Below, in pieces: positions 41,987-55,720 of a stretch of 64,000 bases of DNA. The translations under genes and the position numbers were made by a program. Source of the stretch: Niebla homalea (Eukaryota; Ascomycota; Lecanoromycetes; Lecanorales; Ramalinaceae). Where the stretch lies: NCBI GenBank assembly GCA_019925105.1, contig JAHGAU010000037.1:248001-312000 (forward strand), written 5' to 3'. Positions within the stretch are counted from its first letter, which is position 1; the number at the start of each line of letters is the position of its first letter. The notes beneath the pieces are model-generated. The model did no database searches and was not told the DNA's origin. It worked only from the letters and a program-made list of their open reading frames with translations.

Positions 41987-44584
41987 AAAGTTTTAAAGCT
42001 TTAAGTCCCGATTGAGGTATATAACCTTTAATTATAAGAAAAGATAAAAGGCGAATAATTAAGCTTATAGTTAAGTTTACCTTAAACTTTATAATTAATA
42101 AAAAGTCTACTTAATTGTCTTAACTATAATTTATATAAAATCGTAAGTATTATTTAAATATACCGTTAATATTCTCCGTCTGGCCGTCGGTCTTTAAGTA
42201 GAAGTTAATAGAAAGCTTTAATTTTTTATTTACCCTTTAATAAAATCTTTATTAAAAATATAATATAAATTATATACTTCTATTTAAGATAATAGATTCG
42301 GAATACCCTTTTTTATATTAAACTTATTTAATAAAGGCTTATACGATTATAAATACGTTTAATTTATTTAATAACGTAAACTTCTTTTTCTTAAATAATC
42401 GGTCGATCTATATTATAATATACTTATAGATTTTCCCGTAACGTTTATATTTAAGTAATTCAATAATAAAGTCGATAAAAATATCTATTTAATATTTATC
42501 GGGAATAAAAAGTAACTTTAATAACCCGTGTTTACCCTTACGGTATACCTTAGACCTTTTATAAGTATAATAAGATTTAACGAATCGGGTAACCGAATCC
42601 GTTATATGCGGTTAATAATATCATAAGCTTAAACGCTTATATATTATTATTTTACCTGCGTAACTTTTAATTAAGTACTTATAAATTAAACGGACGAGAT
42701 TTATACGTAATTTATTATTAACGGGGATAAATAGTTTATTTATAACGTAAATTAAGTTATCTTTTACGGCGTAATAACTTAGTTCCAGCTTTATTAAGTC
42801 TTTTTTTACGATATTTAAAGGTATTTTCCTATATTTAGTTTTTTTTAATTATATAATATATTAAGCGATATCGTGGTTAACATAAACGTCTTAAATTCGT
42901 TATAATAACTTAATTTAAGATTTAAGGATATTATTAAGCGATTATTTTATTAACTCCTCGTTTAATATATTTTCTTTTAAGTTCCTTAAAGATAATTGTT
43001 TTAATAACTCCTTATCTTTAAGTATTTTTTTACTTAAGGTATAAATTATTATATATAAATTAAAAACGTAAGTTGCGGACTTATTTATTAATATTTTTAT
43101 TAAATTAATTTTAAGGTTTAAGTTTAAATTTAATAACTTAAGTAGCGTTTACCTTTAAAAACGGCTTTTATTATCGTTTTCTATAATAAGGAGGTCCTTT
43201 AATTTTCTCGTTAAGCTATTGGATTTTACGTTTTACTTATTTAGCCTATATATAATTTAAAAGTTAAATTCCGAAAAAAATTTAACTTATTTTATTTATC
43301 GTTTATTTAAATATTTTAACGTTATAAAATACTTTAAGTTTTTATAATCTATAATTATTTTAATAAGGTCTTTAATTAATATATCCGTAAGCTTGGAATA
43401 TTATTCCTTGAAGGCTTATATAATTATTAATAATTCCTTATTATATATTTTATAGTTATACTTTTAAAGCGATATCTTTTTTAATAAAAAGCGATTAATC
43501 GTAATATCCCGTTTAAATCCTTTTATAATAAAACTACGGCGATTATATAATCTGAAGTATTTATCTTTAATTAAGTTTTTTTATCTAAGTTAAAATATAT
43601 TAAAACGGGGGCGGTAATAAAAACTATTTTAAGTATATTAAAAGCCCTTTATTCAGGTTTATCCGGTAACTATAGATATTTGAATTCCTATTTAAATATT
43701 ATCTTTATTAAGTTAATTAAAGGTATAATTATTCTAAAGTAATTAATAATAAACCTTTTATAAAAGTTAATAAAGTTAAGAAATGCCTTTATATCCTTAA
43801 TATACTTAAGTATTTATTACCTCTTAATAGCGTCGATCTTTATATAATCTATTTTGAGGTTATCCCTTATAATTATAAGCTTTAAATAGCTAATTTTTTT
43901 TATATTGAATTTATATTTATTAATATTTAAGAATAAATATATTTATTTTAACTTAAGTAAAACCGAGCGTATATATTATATATAAAGCTTCTCCTTATTA
44001 CTATATATTAAAATATCGTTTAAATACGTAATATAGAAAATATTAAGGTATTCCCGTAGAACTTTATTAATAAAGGATTAAAACGTACTTAATATATTAT
44101 AAAGCCCGAAGGGTATTATAATATATTATATAATTTATACCTTATAAGGAAGGTGGTCTTTAATTTATATCTTTCTTTAACTTATATTTTATTAAAAATA
44201 ATTATAATATTAAATTTTATATATATTCGAGCTTAATATAACCTTAAGAGTATTTTATAAATTAAGGGTAATACGTTTTTATTTTTAATCGTTAAAGAAT
44301 TTAACGCTTTATAATTAACGTATACTTTTAACTTATTATTAAGTTTCTTAATTTTTAAAATTAATATTATATATAATGAAGTATTAAGCTTAATATAACT
44401 TTTATTTAATATATCGTTAATATACTTTTTAATAATAATTACTTATTCCCTTAATATCCCAAATACTTTCTTTATTAATAACCGAGAATTATTTTCTAAT
44501 TCAATTATATAATTAATTAACTTAAGAAATAAAATTTGATTCGTTTCCTATAAGTCTTATACGTTAAGAAACTCGTAATAAAAC
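41987..44584 (-). pseudogene. gypsy pol ghost: integrase, RNase H, RT
   Basis: The minus-strand integrase reads H-I-T-D-S-V-T-R-F-V-K-S-Y-Y-T-Y-K-R-S-K-V and G-K-H-G-L-L-K-L-L-F-I-P-D-K-Y, the H2C2 finger and following linker of gypsy integrases with C changed to Y. The RT active site at 44015-44026 is Y-L-N-D-I-L-I-Y-S in place of Y-L-D-D. Stops are frequent. The order IN-RNaseH-RT from left to right fixes the minus orientation. Confidence 0.7.
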
Positions 44585-44768
44585 TGTTACGTGCAAGTAG
44601 CAGGCACTACGAATATCTCATTATGGTTTACGGTCCTAGCGATTATGGTGGCCTAAGTGGCCTAGCGTCTTAGCATGCGCACACATATCTAACAACACCG
44701 TTTATAGTTGTAATGTAAGCAGTTATTACTCTACCCTCAATACCTATATATCGTCTTTTTCCCTGATA

Positions 44769-45536
44769 AATAGTAGCAATAGCTGAGTTCCAATTCTACT
44801 TATATCGTTATAGATAAGAGGGACCATGGATATACCCTTACCGAACCACCGGCAGACTATAATACACGTAAAGCACCTAGCTTTATAAACTACTGACTTC
44901 TAGGCACCCTTTAGTTGACGGATTATATACTATACGTAATACCTATACCTAAAGTAATAACCCAATAAATGATTCGCTCTTTTATAGTAATTCCTTATTT
45001 TTAAAGACTTACAGACACGGCAGTCGAGCCATTAACCTACCTCCGGATATTTAGTACTCATAATGAACAATAAAGACTTCATATTGAAGGTTGATAGGGA
45101 CGTAAGTCAGGTATAATAGGAAAAGAAGGATACTTTATTATACGCTCTAAAGGCGGCATAAGGACCTTAAAACCACATACTATAGGGTCAGTATAAAGGC
45201 TTTACGATACCTACATGCCTTACGGTTAGTATAAAGGTTATACAGGGAGTATATATTACCGCAACGGCAAGAATAAGTTATTACTTAATCTATAATATAT
45301 GATACTTACGGCTTAACTAGTTAATTAATAAAAATAAGAGTAAAGGATATAAGTAAAGGCAAGGATTAAGACGTATACTTACCCGGCAAAACCACGGAGA
45401 TTACGGTTTTAAACGATTTAGCTTAATTTAAATCGCTTAAATCTATAATTATTTCCGGGGTCGCGGTTCCGTTCATTTTTTCGTAATTCTTATCGATAAG
45501 CTTACTTTATTTTACTTATTAATAACTATATATTTA
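44769..45536. other. Internal region of the small LTR element, left part
   Basis: 768 bp of medium composition without an ORF longer than chance and without RT, protease or integrase motifs. The next bases right of the LINE (51346-51471) complete it. It contains at its right end the hairpin at 51434-51449. Confidence 0.5.
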
Positions 45537-48500
45537 TTGATTGATTGATTGATTTATACTACGGATCTAGCTAGGCTAATTCCGGCGTTCCTTAATACTC
45601 GGTTATTTAATTTTATTAATAACCGTAAAAACCCGATATCTATTATATTAAAAATAAAAACCGGTATTTACTTAACTTTTACTCTTATTTTAAGGGTTAA
45701 AAGTATTTACGGCCGTTTAAAGAATAGGAATTTATTTATACGTTTTTTTTAAGAAAACCTATAATATTATAATTAAATTTATTTAAAGATTATTTTTAAA
45801 TTTATTACTCTTTTATTACTTTATAAGTTTATTTAATATTAAAATTTTAAAATTCCGAATATATTATTAAATATCTTTACCGATACGTATATTATTATTA
45901 TTTTATTTATATAACTTTATTAACCGACGTAATATTATTTCTTATACTATTCCGGTATTTATAGCTTCTTTAACCCTTTATTAAGTATAGTTTTCCCGCC
46001 GTTACTTTTTACCTCTAAGTCGGTAACGAGGTTTCTTAATTAAGTTTTTTGACTATTTTATTTATTTCTTTAATTAAGCTGAATTATAATAATAAACCCG
46101 TAATTATTATAAATTTAACGGCCGCCTTAATACTTTTTTTATTAATAAGTATTTAACGATAATTATTAATCCTTACCCTTTTAATTAATTCCGATTTAAG
46201 CTCCTTAAATAATAAGTAAAAAATTAATATATATATAGCGTTTTACTTTTATTATCTATATTCGTAATTAATATTAATCTGGTTATTAACGTATATAATA
46301 AAAAGGAACTAAATTAAACCGTTTTTATTTATCTAAAGTTAAATTATTAATACGTTATTATTTTTCCTTATAATCCTGTAATGCCAGAGATGCTTATTAA
46401 TAATTTTATTATTATTTAAAGCCGGATATTATTACCCTTAAGGGATTAATTCTTTATATTTATATTAATACTTTATTTATTTCCTTATAATTTATAAAAT
46501 AATTGCCGTTAACTTTACTTTTACGGTTTTCTTTTTTTTTTACCGCTTTCACTTTAAGTAAAAGTTTATATATTTTTACGTTAATTTCTTAAACGTAAGT
46601 TAAATCGAACTTTTTCTTAACCCACTTTAATTTAACTTCTGTAAAAAAGGTAAATATTATTTCTTTATATTTTTTTATCCGCGGTTTTTTATAGTTTTAA
46701 TAAATACGTTTATTTTTTATTAATATAATTAAGTTTATATTTTTTTTAAGTTTTATTTAAGCGATTATTTAATTAAGGATTAACTTTATTAATAATATAA
46801 AGACCTCGGATTTTAATACCGGAACGGGAATCGCTTTATATACTTTATTTATTACTTTTAAATATCGGTTTTAAGCCTTTTATAATTATTAAATAAGCTT
46901 TTTCTTATATTTAAGTATACTTTTAGGTACGTATTAAATAATTATTATATATATTATTATAAGCTTTATAACCGCCTGGTAAACGGTTTTAACCTTCTAT
47001 AAGGTAGTTTCTTACGTTAATATTATAAGGTAAATAAGGCCTTTTTCTTATAAAATTATTTTCTTTTAAACCTTTCTTATATAATCTTTTTAATCTAGTT
47101 TCTTATTAATTTATAAATTAAGTACCTTAATATTAACTTCCGGTTTTACCGTTATATTATTTAAATTTACCGTAATTATTATATTATATAACTTTTAGCT
47201 TTTTATTATATAAATAAGCTTATATTTATACGGGGTAAATTAAGTTTTATATATTTTTATTTATTATAAATAGACTTTATAAGTTTATTTTAACTTTAAA
47301 TAATTTATATAAGTAAACGTATTATAAATTAAGAGGTAAATATCGTTAATAAAGTTTTTTATTTAAACTTTTTATTTTAGCTTTATTAAGTTTTTAATAA
47401 GTAAGCCGTTAAAGAATAAAAATAAAATTAAAAAATAAATAAGCCTTAGGGAATTTTTATTATCGCGGGTTTTATTATATTTATTTTTTATCCTAGGTTA
47501 ATTAACGTTATTTAATTATTTAAAAACTTTTTATTTAATTTACGAGGAAAAATAAAACCCCCTTTTTCCGTAAATTATATAGTAATTTTTAATAATTTAT
47601 TTTATTAAACGCTTTTATAATATTTAAAGAAAGAAGACTTATAACGTATTTTTTTTTATAACTTTATATTATATATATATTATCGATTAAACCTTTAAAA
47701 GTTATCTTTATTAACCGTCCTATTTTTATCCTTATTTATTAATTAAGGAATAACCTATATTCTTCTACGTAATTACTTAAGATCTATATAATTACCGTTT
47801 TTAAAGTTTTTTTTAACGTATAAAAAAATATTATAGGTTTATATGATTTTATTTCTGAATAATTTAACTTAACCGGCTTCTTAAGGATAATTATTTTAAT
47901 TTCCTTAAATTTACGGGGATAATATCCTATATTAAGGTAAACTTAAAATAAATAAGTAAAAACCTTTTTAAATAATAATATTATTATAGATAAAAACCTA
48001 TTTAATATACCGTTAAATCCGGGGGTTTTATTCTTTTTTAACTTATTAATTACTTTAATTATTATTTCTTAAGTTATTATTTTATTTATTATTATTAATT
48101 TAAGATATACGGTACCGTTAATATTTATTAAGTTAACTTCCGATAATAAGGGAAAGAACGTTTTTTTAAGAGCTTTAATTTTATTATTAAAGGTATTTAT
48201 TACAGTATTATTTAGTCTTTTTAAGGGTAAAAAGTTAAGAATAAATTTAAGTTTTTTACTTTATTTTTTACCGTATTTTATTAACTTCTAAATATTATAA
48301 AAAAAAACTATTAAGTTATATATTATAGCCCGGAAATACGTTTATTTAGCTTTCCGGATAATTCTTTCTTTTTTTTTTTAAGTTTTTTTTAATTATTAAA
48401 GCGTTTTTTAATTCTTATATTTAATAGTTTATTTTATAAGCGCTTTTATTTTTATAATCGCCTTTATATATTTTTCGTTTTAATAAGTTTTAATTTTCTT

Positions 48501-51332
48501 AAACGGCTTTATTATTAAGATTATTACATTAATTATTTCGTTTAAAGCCTTTATCACCCGTTCTATAAAATGGTTAATTTATTTTTTATTATTAAGCCGG
48601 GGGAGCTCCGTTAATTAAAATATTATTTTTATTACTTTTATAAATACCTTAATTTCCTTAATTATTTTCTATATTTATTTAAACGGTAAAAACGGAGTTA
48701 TATTAACGGATTAATTTAAGGTCGTTTATATCGGAACGTAATTTAAACTGTATTTTAAGTCTTTTTAAGGTCCGTATATTATAATTAAGTTAATAATATT
48801 TTTTAAGTTAAATATTAAGTTAATTATAATTTTAAATTTACGGCTTTCTTATATAATAATTTTTTTTAATATTAATAACGCGAGGTTAAACCGTATAATA
48901 ATTATTAATAACTTTTTAAATTTAATATTATTAATTATATAATCTTTTTTATTTTATTAAGCGTAATAAAAATTAAAGTCTTTTATTAAAAAATACTTAC
49001 TTAATATAGTTATAATATCCTTAAGTAATAAAATCGTAAAGGGTCCTTTTTTATTAATTAATAATAAATTATACGTATTATAAATATTTAAGTTATTTTT
49101 AATATCCTTTTCTTATACGATTTAAAACGTATATAAGTTCTTTCCGTAATAAATAATATTTTAATTATTTATATTTAACCTTTTATTAATAAAGAAATAC
49201 GTCCGTATTATTTTATTATTTTTAAAAGTTAAATAAAAATTATCTTCTAAGTTAATTAAAAAGTAAATATATAAATTATATAATAACTTTTATATCGCTA
49301 TAATATCGATATTTTTTATTTTTTTAAATTTAAATATTAATATTATAGCTTTAATTATTTCTTTACGTACGTTATATTATATTACTTTTAAAAACGTAAA
49401 TATATTAAATATTAACGTCCGTTAAGCTTTTTTTATTAAATTTTATTTATATAAATAGTTTTTTTTTTAAAAAATTAAACGTTATTTATTTAAATCTTCT
49501 TATTATAATAGTAATCCCGGTTAAACGGTTAACCTTAAAAGTTAATGTTATTATAAGTTTCCTCTTTTTTATATTATTAATTATTATATTTTACCTTTTT
49601 CCGTTTAATAAGTTTTATTTACGTCTTAAGATCGTTTTTAATTATTTTATTAATTTAAGTTTATATAAATTATAACGTTAAACCTTAATCGTTATTTTAA
49701 TTTCTTTATATTAAATCTTTTTTATTCCTACCGTATACCGTAAGTTTTACGTTAAGTAATTATTATTATTATATGCCGCGTATTTTAACATGTTTTTCGC
49801 TAAGCCCTTTATTATTAAATTAATATATTTATATATATTATACTTTTTAATATATATTACGTATTTTATATTATTAAGGTATTTTATAATAATATATCCG
49901 TATTCTTAATATTTAAAGTATTAATAAATATCCGCTGCCCGGTTTTAAAGTCTTATTAATTTAAAGGACTTACCTTTTATTACTTTTTTATTAAGGATAT
50001 CGTCGTATATCCTTATTAACGTTATACTTAAAATAATTATAAAATATTTCTTTATATAATTAAAAGTATTTAACCTTTTTACTATAAAAGGGAGACTATA
50101 ATTAACGATCTTTAACTTAAAATAAAGGACCGTATTCTCCTTTTTTATTTATTTTAAAGTAGCTTTTTTTTCCTTCCTTATAAATTTTATTAAGTACCCG
50201 TTTACCGTAATAACGAAGGATTACTTTAATATTTTTACCGTTTTATACCCCTTTTTACCGGTTTATCCCTTTAATTTCTTTAGCCCCTTTTTCGTTTTTA
50301 ATAAGGCTATATTAAGGAAAATATCCCCGCTTTATAATTTATATATTATAATAATTTATTCTATTAACGGTTTTTCCGTTACCTTAAATGTTTTTATTAA
50401 TTATAATAAATTTACCTTTACCGTTATACTCCTTTTTTTTTCGCCCGATAATCGTATGGTTATTATTTTTACCTTCTTTAATATTACCGTTTTCTCTTTT
50501 ATTTTTACCTTTTTTACCGTTAACGCCGGCGCCGCTTTTATAACTTTTATTATTTAACTTATCCCCGTTCCTTTCTTTAAAGTTTCCCCCGTTATTCTTT
50601 TACTTTATATATATCCTTTTTATCTTTTTTTACCTTTATCCGTTAACGTTTTTATTACCGCTTTTTAAGCTCCGTATAACCTTTTAACTCCCTTAAATTT
50701 TTCCTTATATTTACGTAAAAGTTTTTTACTCTCCGTAATCCGATTTATAATATTAGTTAAGTTTTTAACGTAATATCTTTTTATATAATTATAAAAAGGT
50801 TTTTTAACGCCCTTATTATTTTTTCCTTTATTGTTTTTCGTTTATATATTTAATAATTATTTTTTTTATAATTTATTCTTATTTATTTAATATTTCCTTA
50901 TTTTCCTTTAATTCTTTTTTAATTTATATATACTTAATAAGGTTTTTTACGCCTTCGTTTATTTTTTATTTATCCCCGTATATTATTTTTATTCCTTTTA
51001 TTTTTTATTTATTACCTTTAATAATAATACCTTTATGTATTATATACGTTTTTTCACGCGTATCTTATTAACTATAAGTTTTTTATTCGATTTAAAGTTT
51101 TTTTATTTTGTATTTATCGCGTTATTTATACGACTTATTACCGTTCTTATTAACTTAAACCGTTTACCCTTCCTCCCCCTTTACCTTTATTATTATTCCG
51201 CTTCCGCTTATCGTATTTAAAATATTATCCTTATTGTTACTTAAGCTATATATACGTGTATCGTTTCTGACCTCTGGGGTCCCGTTGTTCGTCGCCATCC
51301 TCATATTATTTCCCGTCTTATAAGATCCCTTC
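45537..51332 (-). mobile_element. LINE copy 3, full length, minus strand
   Basis: 5796 bp between 13-bp duplications AACTATATATTTA (45524-45536, 51333-51345). The (TTGA)n tail is at the left, and the ORF1 start (ATGGCGACGAACAACGG, minus) at ~51298. A 34-nt leader before it differs from copy 1. The RT box at 47342-47353 reads F-I-N-D (minus). Short ORFs such as 45549-45752 and 51035-51220 are antisense artefacts. Confidence 0.85.
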
Positions 51333-51433
51333 AACTATATATTTAAATAATATTATTTATATACTTAAGGCTTGCTTTTCGTTACCTTTATTATTAGGTT
51401 AATCAATATCCATAATATTTTATAATGGATAGT

Positions 51434-51449
51434 CCGACGTAAGCGTCGG
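51434..51449. other. Perfect hairpin CCGACG-TAAG-CGTCGG
   Basis: 6-bp stem, TAAG loop, followed by CTTTTTCC, 22 bp before the right LTR of the small LTR element. Another hairpin with the same loop lies at 35825-35842. Confidence 0.6.
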
Positions 51450-51655
51450 CTTTTTCCTTTTTATAGGCACTTATTACGTATAAATAGCAGGTACTATAAA
51501 TATCTTATTATGGTTTACGGTACTAGCGATTATAGTGGCTTAAGTGGCTTAGCGTCTTAGCATACGTATATATATCTAGTAACACCGTTTATAGTTGCAA
51601 TGCAGGCAGTTACCACTCCACCCTTAATACCTGCACTTCGTCTTTTTCCCTGACA

Positions 51656-52450
51656 AAAACGTTAGAATTTTCCCTTTAATTCATTTTTATATAATAAGGT
51701 TTTTTATAAGCTTATTAAAGAACTTTTTATAATTATCTACCGTAATAACCGCGATATTAATTATTAAAGCGGTAGACTTATTAAATTCTTCCTTTTTTAA
51801 TTATTTAAAGTATTAAGGTTATATAGTAATTATACTATTATCCCCGGATTGTAACGCATTAAAAAAGGTATATATAGAGATTTCAGTTATATTATATTTA
51901 AGAACGTCTTTATTTCGCTATAAGATAAATATATTATTTATTAATATAATAAATTTATAGTAATAAAAATAATAGGATATATAATAATTTAAGTTAAATA
52001 TTGTAAAGTACGTTAAAAATTTTACTTTTAAGTTATATAGCTTTAGCTACGGTATACTTAATATTATATCGTACTTTCTTAAAGTTATTATTATATATTA
52101 TATTTCGTTAACGTAATTTCTTAATATTATAATAACCTTAATTATTTAAGTAATATTTATATTAAACTTATTATTTATATATTTAAGTTTATATAGCTTT
52201 ATTAAGGAGCTTATATATAGATTATAAGCTTTAATAAACTCCTTATTTATAAACGTTAATACCGATATATTAATATCAGTAAAATATTTTATTTTTCTTT
52301 TTCCTTTTAATAATATAACGTATCCGTTAAAGTTAAACTATCGCATTTATTTAAACTACTTGAACGGTTAAGTATAATATAATATTAATTAAATGATAAA
52401 GAATTAACCTATATTCTTTAATTATATAATTCTTTTATATACTTAATTAA
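51656..52450 (-). pseudogene. gypsy protease and gag remnant
   Basis: The minus strand at ~51735-51790 reads E-F-N-K-S-T-A-L-I-I-N-I-A-V-I-T-V-D, the position of the gypsy protease A-L-I-D-S-G-A motif with D-S-G altered. Further right is gag-like AT-rich sequence without a legible zinc knuckle. It joins the RT block at 44584 once the small LTR element is removed. Confidence 0.5.
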
Positions 52451-52454
52451 AGAG

Positions 52455-52620
52455 TCTTTAATCGTTACTCCCCCAACCGGTACGGGATTAATACCGCGGG
52501 AAAGGTACGGTATAGGTACGGGACCGGTACGGGAAAGGGAAAAGGTATCCTTATCCCGTACCGGTGGTAAACGGTATGGGACGGTACGGTACCGGGAAAT
52601 GCCAAGATACCGGTAACGGA
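52455..52620. repeat. CGGTACGGG degenerate repeats, possible hAT-type terminus
   Basis: GC-rich block of short irregular CGGTACGGGA repeats in both orientations. It starts GTTACTCCCCCAACCGG, like the block at 5913. Such clusters occur at hAT ends. No transposase motif found nearby. Confidence 0.4.
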
Positions 52621-53097
52621 TAAGATAAGTATTCTTCCTATTAAGGGATATAATTATAATAATTAATATAAAGATAATTATAAAAATCTTAAGGAAATAT
52701 AATTATATTATTAAAATTACAATTAATCTACCTTTTTATATTTAAATAATATCTACGTATCTTATTATAGTTATTATTATTAAGCTTCAAATTAATTAAA
52801 ATACCTTATTCGCTTTTATTAACCTAAATTATAATTAAAGAGGCTTAATAATAATAATAATAGTTTTCTCCTTTATTTTATCCTTAAGCTTAAAAATATA
52901 TAACGCTTCGGCCGTTAAGAAAAAGTTATATTCTTAAGATTCGTTTAAGTAATTATTTATTTATTAATCCGTAAGGTTATAGATTAATTTAATTATTAAT
53001 TAACTTTAATTTACGTTAAAAGTTCTCCCTATATACTTATAAAAGACCTTTTAAGTCTTTTAAATTATTATTATTATTGTTAATATTATTATTATTA
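52621..53097. other. AT-rich unassigned sequence
   Basis: RIP-type AT-rich DNA to the left of copia-B. I see no motif. Confidence 0.4.
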
Positions 53098-53102
53098 ATT
53101 TC

Positions 53103-53322
53103 TGTCAGCCTGGGTGCAGGCATGGTGGTGGTATTATATGGAGTGTCACTGAGCCGTTATGCGACGGTGTTAAGACACTACTATAGCGCGTGTAGATATT
53201 ATTACCTGGCCGTATATCTTATATTACTTAGGTATTTTATATAGATAGTATTATGCTTCCTAGATAGATTATATGCAATATATATATATATTATTTACTC
53301 TTATACGTTTTTACATTTAATA
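53103..53322 (+). repeat. copia-B 5' LTR
   Basis: It pairs with 58461-58680. The left 120 bp is almost ancestral. The 3' end is changed from TTTGACA to TTTAATA. Followed by GTTATAAGCCCGGTATCG, the probable primer-binding region. Confidence 0.85.
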
Positions 53323-53399
53323 GTTATAAGCCCGGTATCGTATACTACTGCAGCCACTTATTTATTAATTAATTCAGAGGCGTGATTAACTATCCAGAA

Positions 53400-54530
53400 A
53401 AGCTTAAATCGAGTCCTTAAGGTTAATATACTATATATAAATCAAAAACAGAAAAGGAACTAAAGAGCATAGCAAGCTTATTGCTTATTACTCCTTTATA
53501 GCCTTAAGATGAGTTTATATAAAGTTAAGCTTATCATCCCGAAAGACTGGGACTTATAACTTACCGTTATTAAAAATAAGGCTATTAGGTATTACGTCTA
53601 GGAGCTTATTAACCTTATTTTTATAATAAAATTAATAAACTTAGATAAGTTATTAAAATTAATATAACTTGTCCTTATAGCGGATAAAGCTATTAACTTA
53701 AGGGTATTAATAATTTATAAAAACAATTTATAGGTATAGAAGTTAAAATTATAAGAATAGAAAGAATAATACGCGTCTTTTACCAAAATTAACGACTATA
53801 TATATTTAATAATTAATAAGGCGAACCTCGTTTACCTCGAGGACGTAGATTATTACCCATAGAATTACCTACGTACTTTTAAAATTAAGCTTATACCTTT
53901 AGATTCCGCTTGCTTTTTAACGGTAAAGAAAGAATATTATAAAATTATAACGGGACTTAATTCTCATTAAAATACTAAATTATGGCTCAATAAGTATACT
54001 TAGGTACTCGTAAAAGTTAAAAGTAGCAATATCCCTAAAGTACTGGATAAGAAACGGGTATACCGTGATTTTATTAACGTAATTAAGAAATAGGCTTTTA
54101 TATTAATATAGCTTTACGAGTTCGGTATAAATAACCTAACTAACTTCTTAATAGTTCTTATTAATCTCGAAGAGCAATTTCGAAATTATATATGGTACAG
54201 TAATATAAAGAAATCGATTCCGTCTTACTTAGCCTTTACTATTAACGAAAATTAAGATAATATTAAGAAAGATAATAAGCTTATATTTAAGGGCAAAAGT
54301 ACCAAGCTAGGAGAATGCCTTTACGGTATTAAATACTAGTTTAATGAGTACGATTACCTGCGTATAGACCGACCTGGTCGACCTATTAACTTTAAACCCG
54401 ATCTTATATTTAGAAAACGAATAAATAATAAGCTTAAGGACATAAAGATAAAAGAAAGAGTTAATCGAACTTTTAAGAAATCCAGAAACTTCGAGTTTAA
54501 ATAAAATAATTTATCTATACCGGGTCGAAA
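53400..54530 (+). pseudogene. copia-B gag ghost
   Basis: Long partly open plus-strand stretches separated by TAG/TAA. It aligns with copia-A 18950-20150. No CCHC knuckle could be read with confidence. Confidence 0.55.
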
Positions 54531-54585
54531 TAATAATAATAACTTTAATATATTTAATATAGGATAAAAGTCTTATATATTATAA

Positions 54586-54888
54586 TTATTATGGATTTTG
54601 GATTATAACTTAAGCTTTTATATTTATAACGAAATAATAAAAGACCGGTTTATTAAAGAAATAGATGGAAAGAACGATATTATTATCGTTAATAATAGCA
54701 ATCTTAAAGTTATTGCTTATAGAAAAATCGAAATAAATATCGATACCCTTAAAAATAATGGTTTTATTATACTTTATAATGTTACGTATATACCTAACTT
54801 TATAATTAATATCGTATTTAATACCATCCTTATAAATAAGGATGTTCACTTTAATACTAAACGTTATTACCTTTATAGTAATAAATAG
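54586..54888 (+). pseudogene. copia-B protease ghost
   Basis: The open frame from 54598 (96 codons) continues from W-I-L-D-Y-N-L-S-F-Y-I-Y-N, where the catalytic D-S/C-G is now D-Y-N. After it come I-D-G-K-N-D-I-I-I-V and V-T-Y-I-P-N-F-I-I-N-I-V, the copia protease pattern. The loss of the Gly and the changed second residue make it inactive. The ATG is internal and not a real start. Confidence 0.65.
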
Positions 54889-55079
54889 ACAAGAATACTG
54901 GTTAAAAGGATTAATAAATATTACGTACTTAAAGATAATATTAAATAATTCGATATAATATTTATAACCGGTAAATTTATCGTTAAATCAATAATTATAA
55001 GCCAGTAACATTAGCTCCTTATATACGTTACTAACGAAGTAATATAGTACCTTCAGTAAGTAGCTAAAAGGGTAAAGAT

Positions 55080-55720
55080 TATTAACGATACCAAAGCTTT
55101 AAATATAAACAATTATAAGAACTATATTTTATTAAAAGCTTACCGGATCGTATCGAGATCCTTATATAAAGCAGAAATATCAATAAAGCCTTTCTTTCGA
55201 ATTACTTATAACCTTATATAAATAAGTATAGCGATGAACCGGGATTAATAAGTATTATATATCGCTTACTTTAAATATGATTTTTAAATGGTATATACTT
55301 ATAAATATAAGTTTAAAGCAACAGATATCTTACGGAAAGTTATTAAAACGATTAAAATACGATATTACTATAATATAGCCTTTATTCGATCAGATGGAGA
55401 GAGATCCTTAGGATCTGAATTTAATAACCTTATCAATAAGCTTAATATTACCTTTAAGTCGTTAATATTATATACTGCCGTATAAAACGGTTATTCAGAA
55501 CGAAAAGATAATCTATTAACTATAAAAGTAAGGGCTATAAGGCTATAAGTAAAACTTCCTTAGTTTTTATGGCCATAAATCGTATAAACGGCCGGTTTCC
55601 TTATAAATTGGACATTAATAAGAAAGCATTTATAGACTATATTATTCGAGAAAGTTACCAATACGAAGTTAAACCTTTAATACCTTAAATAATACGGTTA
55701 TAAAGCTTATTTACTTAATA
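55080..55720 (+). pseudogene. copia-B integrase ghost
   Basis: The central part (55288-55485) is open and reads F-I-R-S-D-G-E-R-S-L-G-S-E-F, the second catalytic Asp with its flanks, and L-Y-T-A-V, then a TAA (from CAA) followed by N-G-Y-S-E-R, the copia Q-N-G-x-S-E-R region. It shows one typical RIP lesion, CAA to TAA. Confidence 0.7.

Larger units (their letters stand above)
44585..51655. mobile_element. Small non-autonomous LTR element (TRIM/LARD-like) with nested LINE
   Basis: Two 184-bp direct repeats, 44585-44768 (TGTTACGTGC...CCCTGATA) and 51472-51655 (TATTACGTAT...CCCTGACA), are flanked by a 5-bp duplication AAAAC (44580-44584 and 51656-51660). Without the LINE at 45537-51332 the internal region is only ~0.9 kb, with no recognisable gag or pol. 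The left LTR is less mutated than the right. Orientation is undecided. Confidence 0.75.
35571..52450 (-). mobile_element. Ty3/gypsy chromodomain retrotransposon relic, minus strand, with nested insertions
   Basis: Reading right to left: gag remnant (~51830-52450), protease (~51700-51800), RT (~43650-44560), RNase H (~43000-43600), integrase (~42400-42900), chromodomain (~36010-36280), 3' LTR (35571-35745). It is interrupted by LINE copy 2 (36660-41975; TSD 36649-36659/41976-41986) and the small LTR element (44585-51655; TSD AAAAC). Without these it is ~4.5 kb, and no 5' LTR was found, so the 5' end is lost near 52450. RIP is heavy throughout. Confidence 0.7.
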
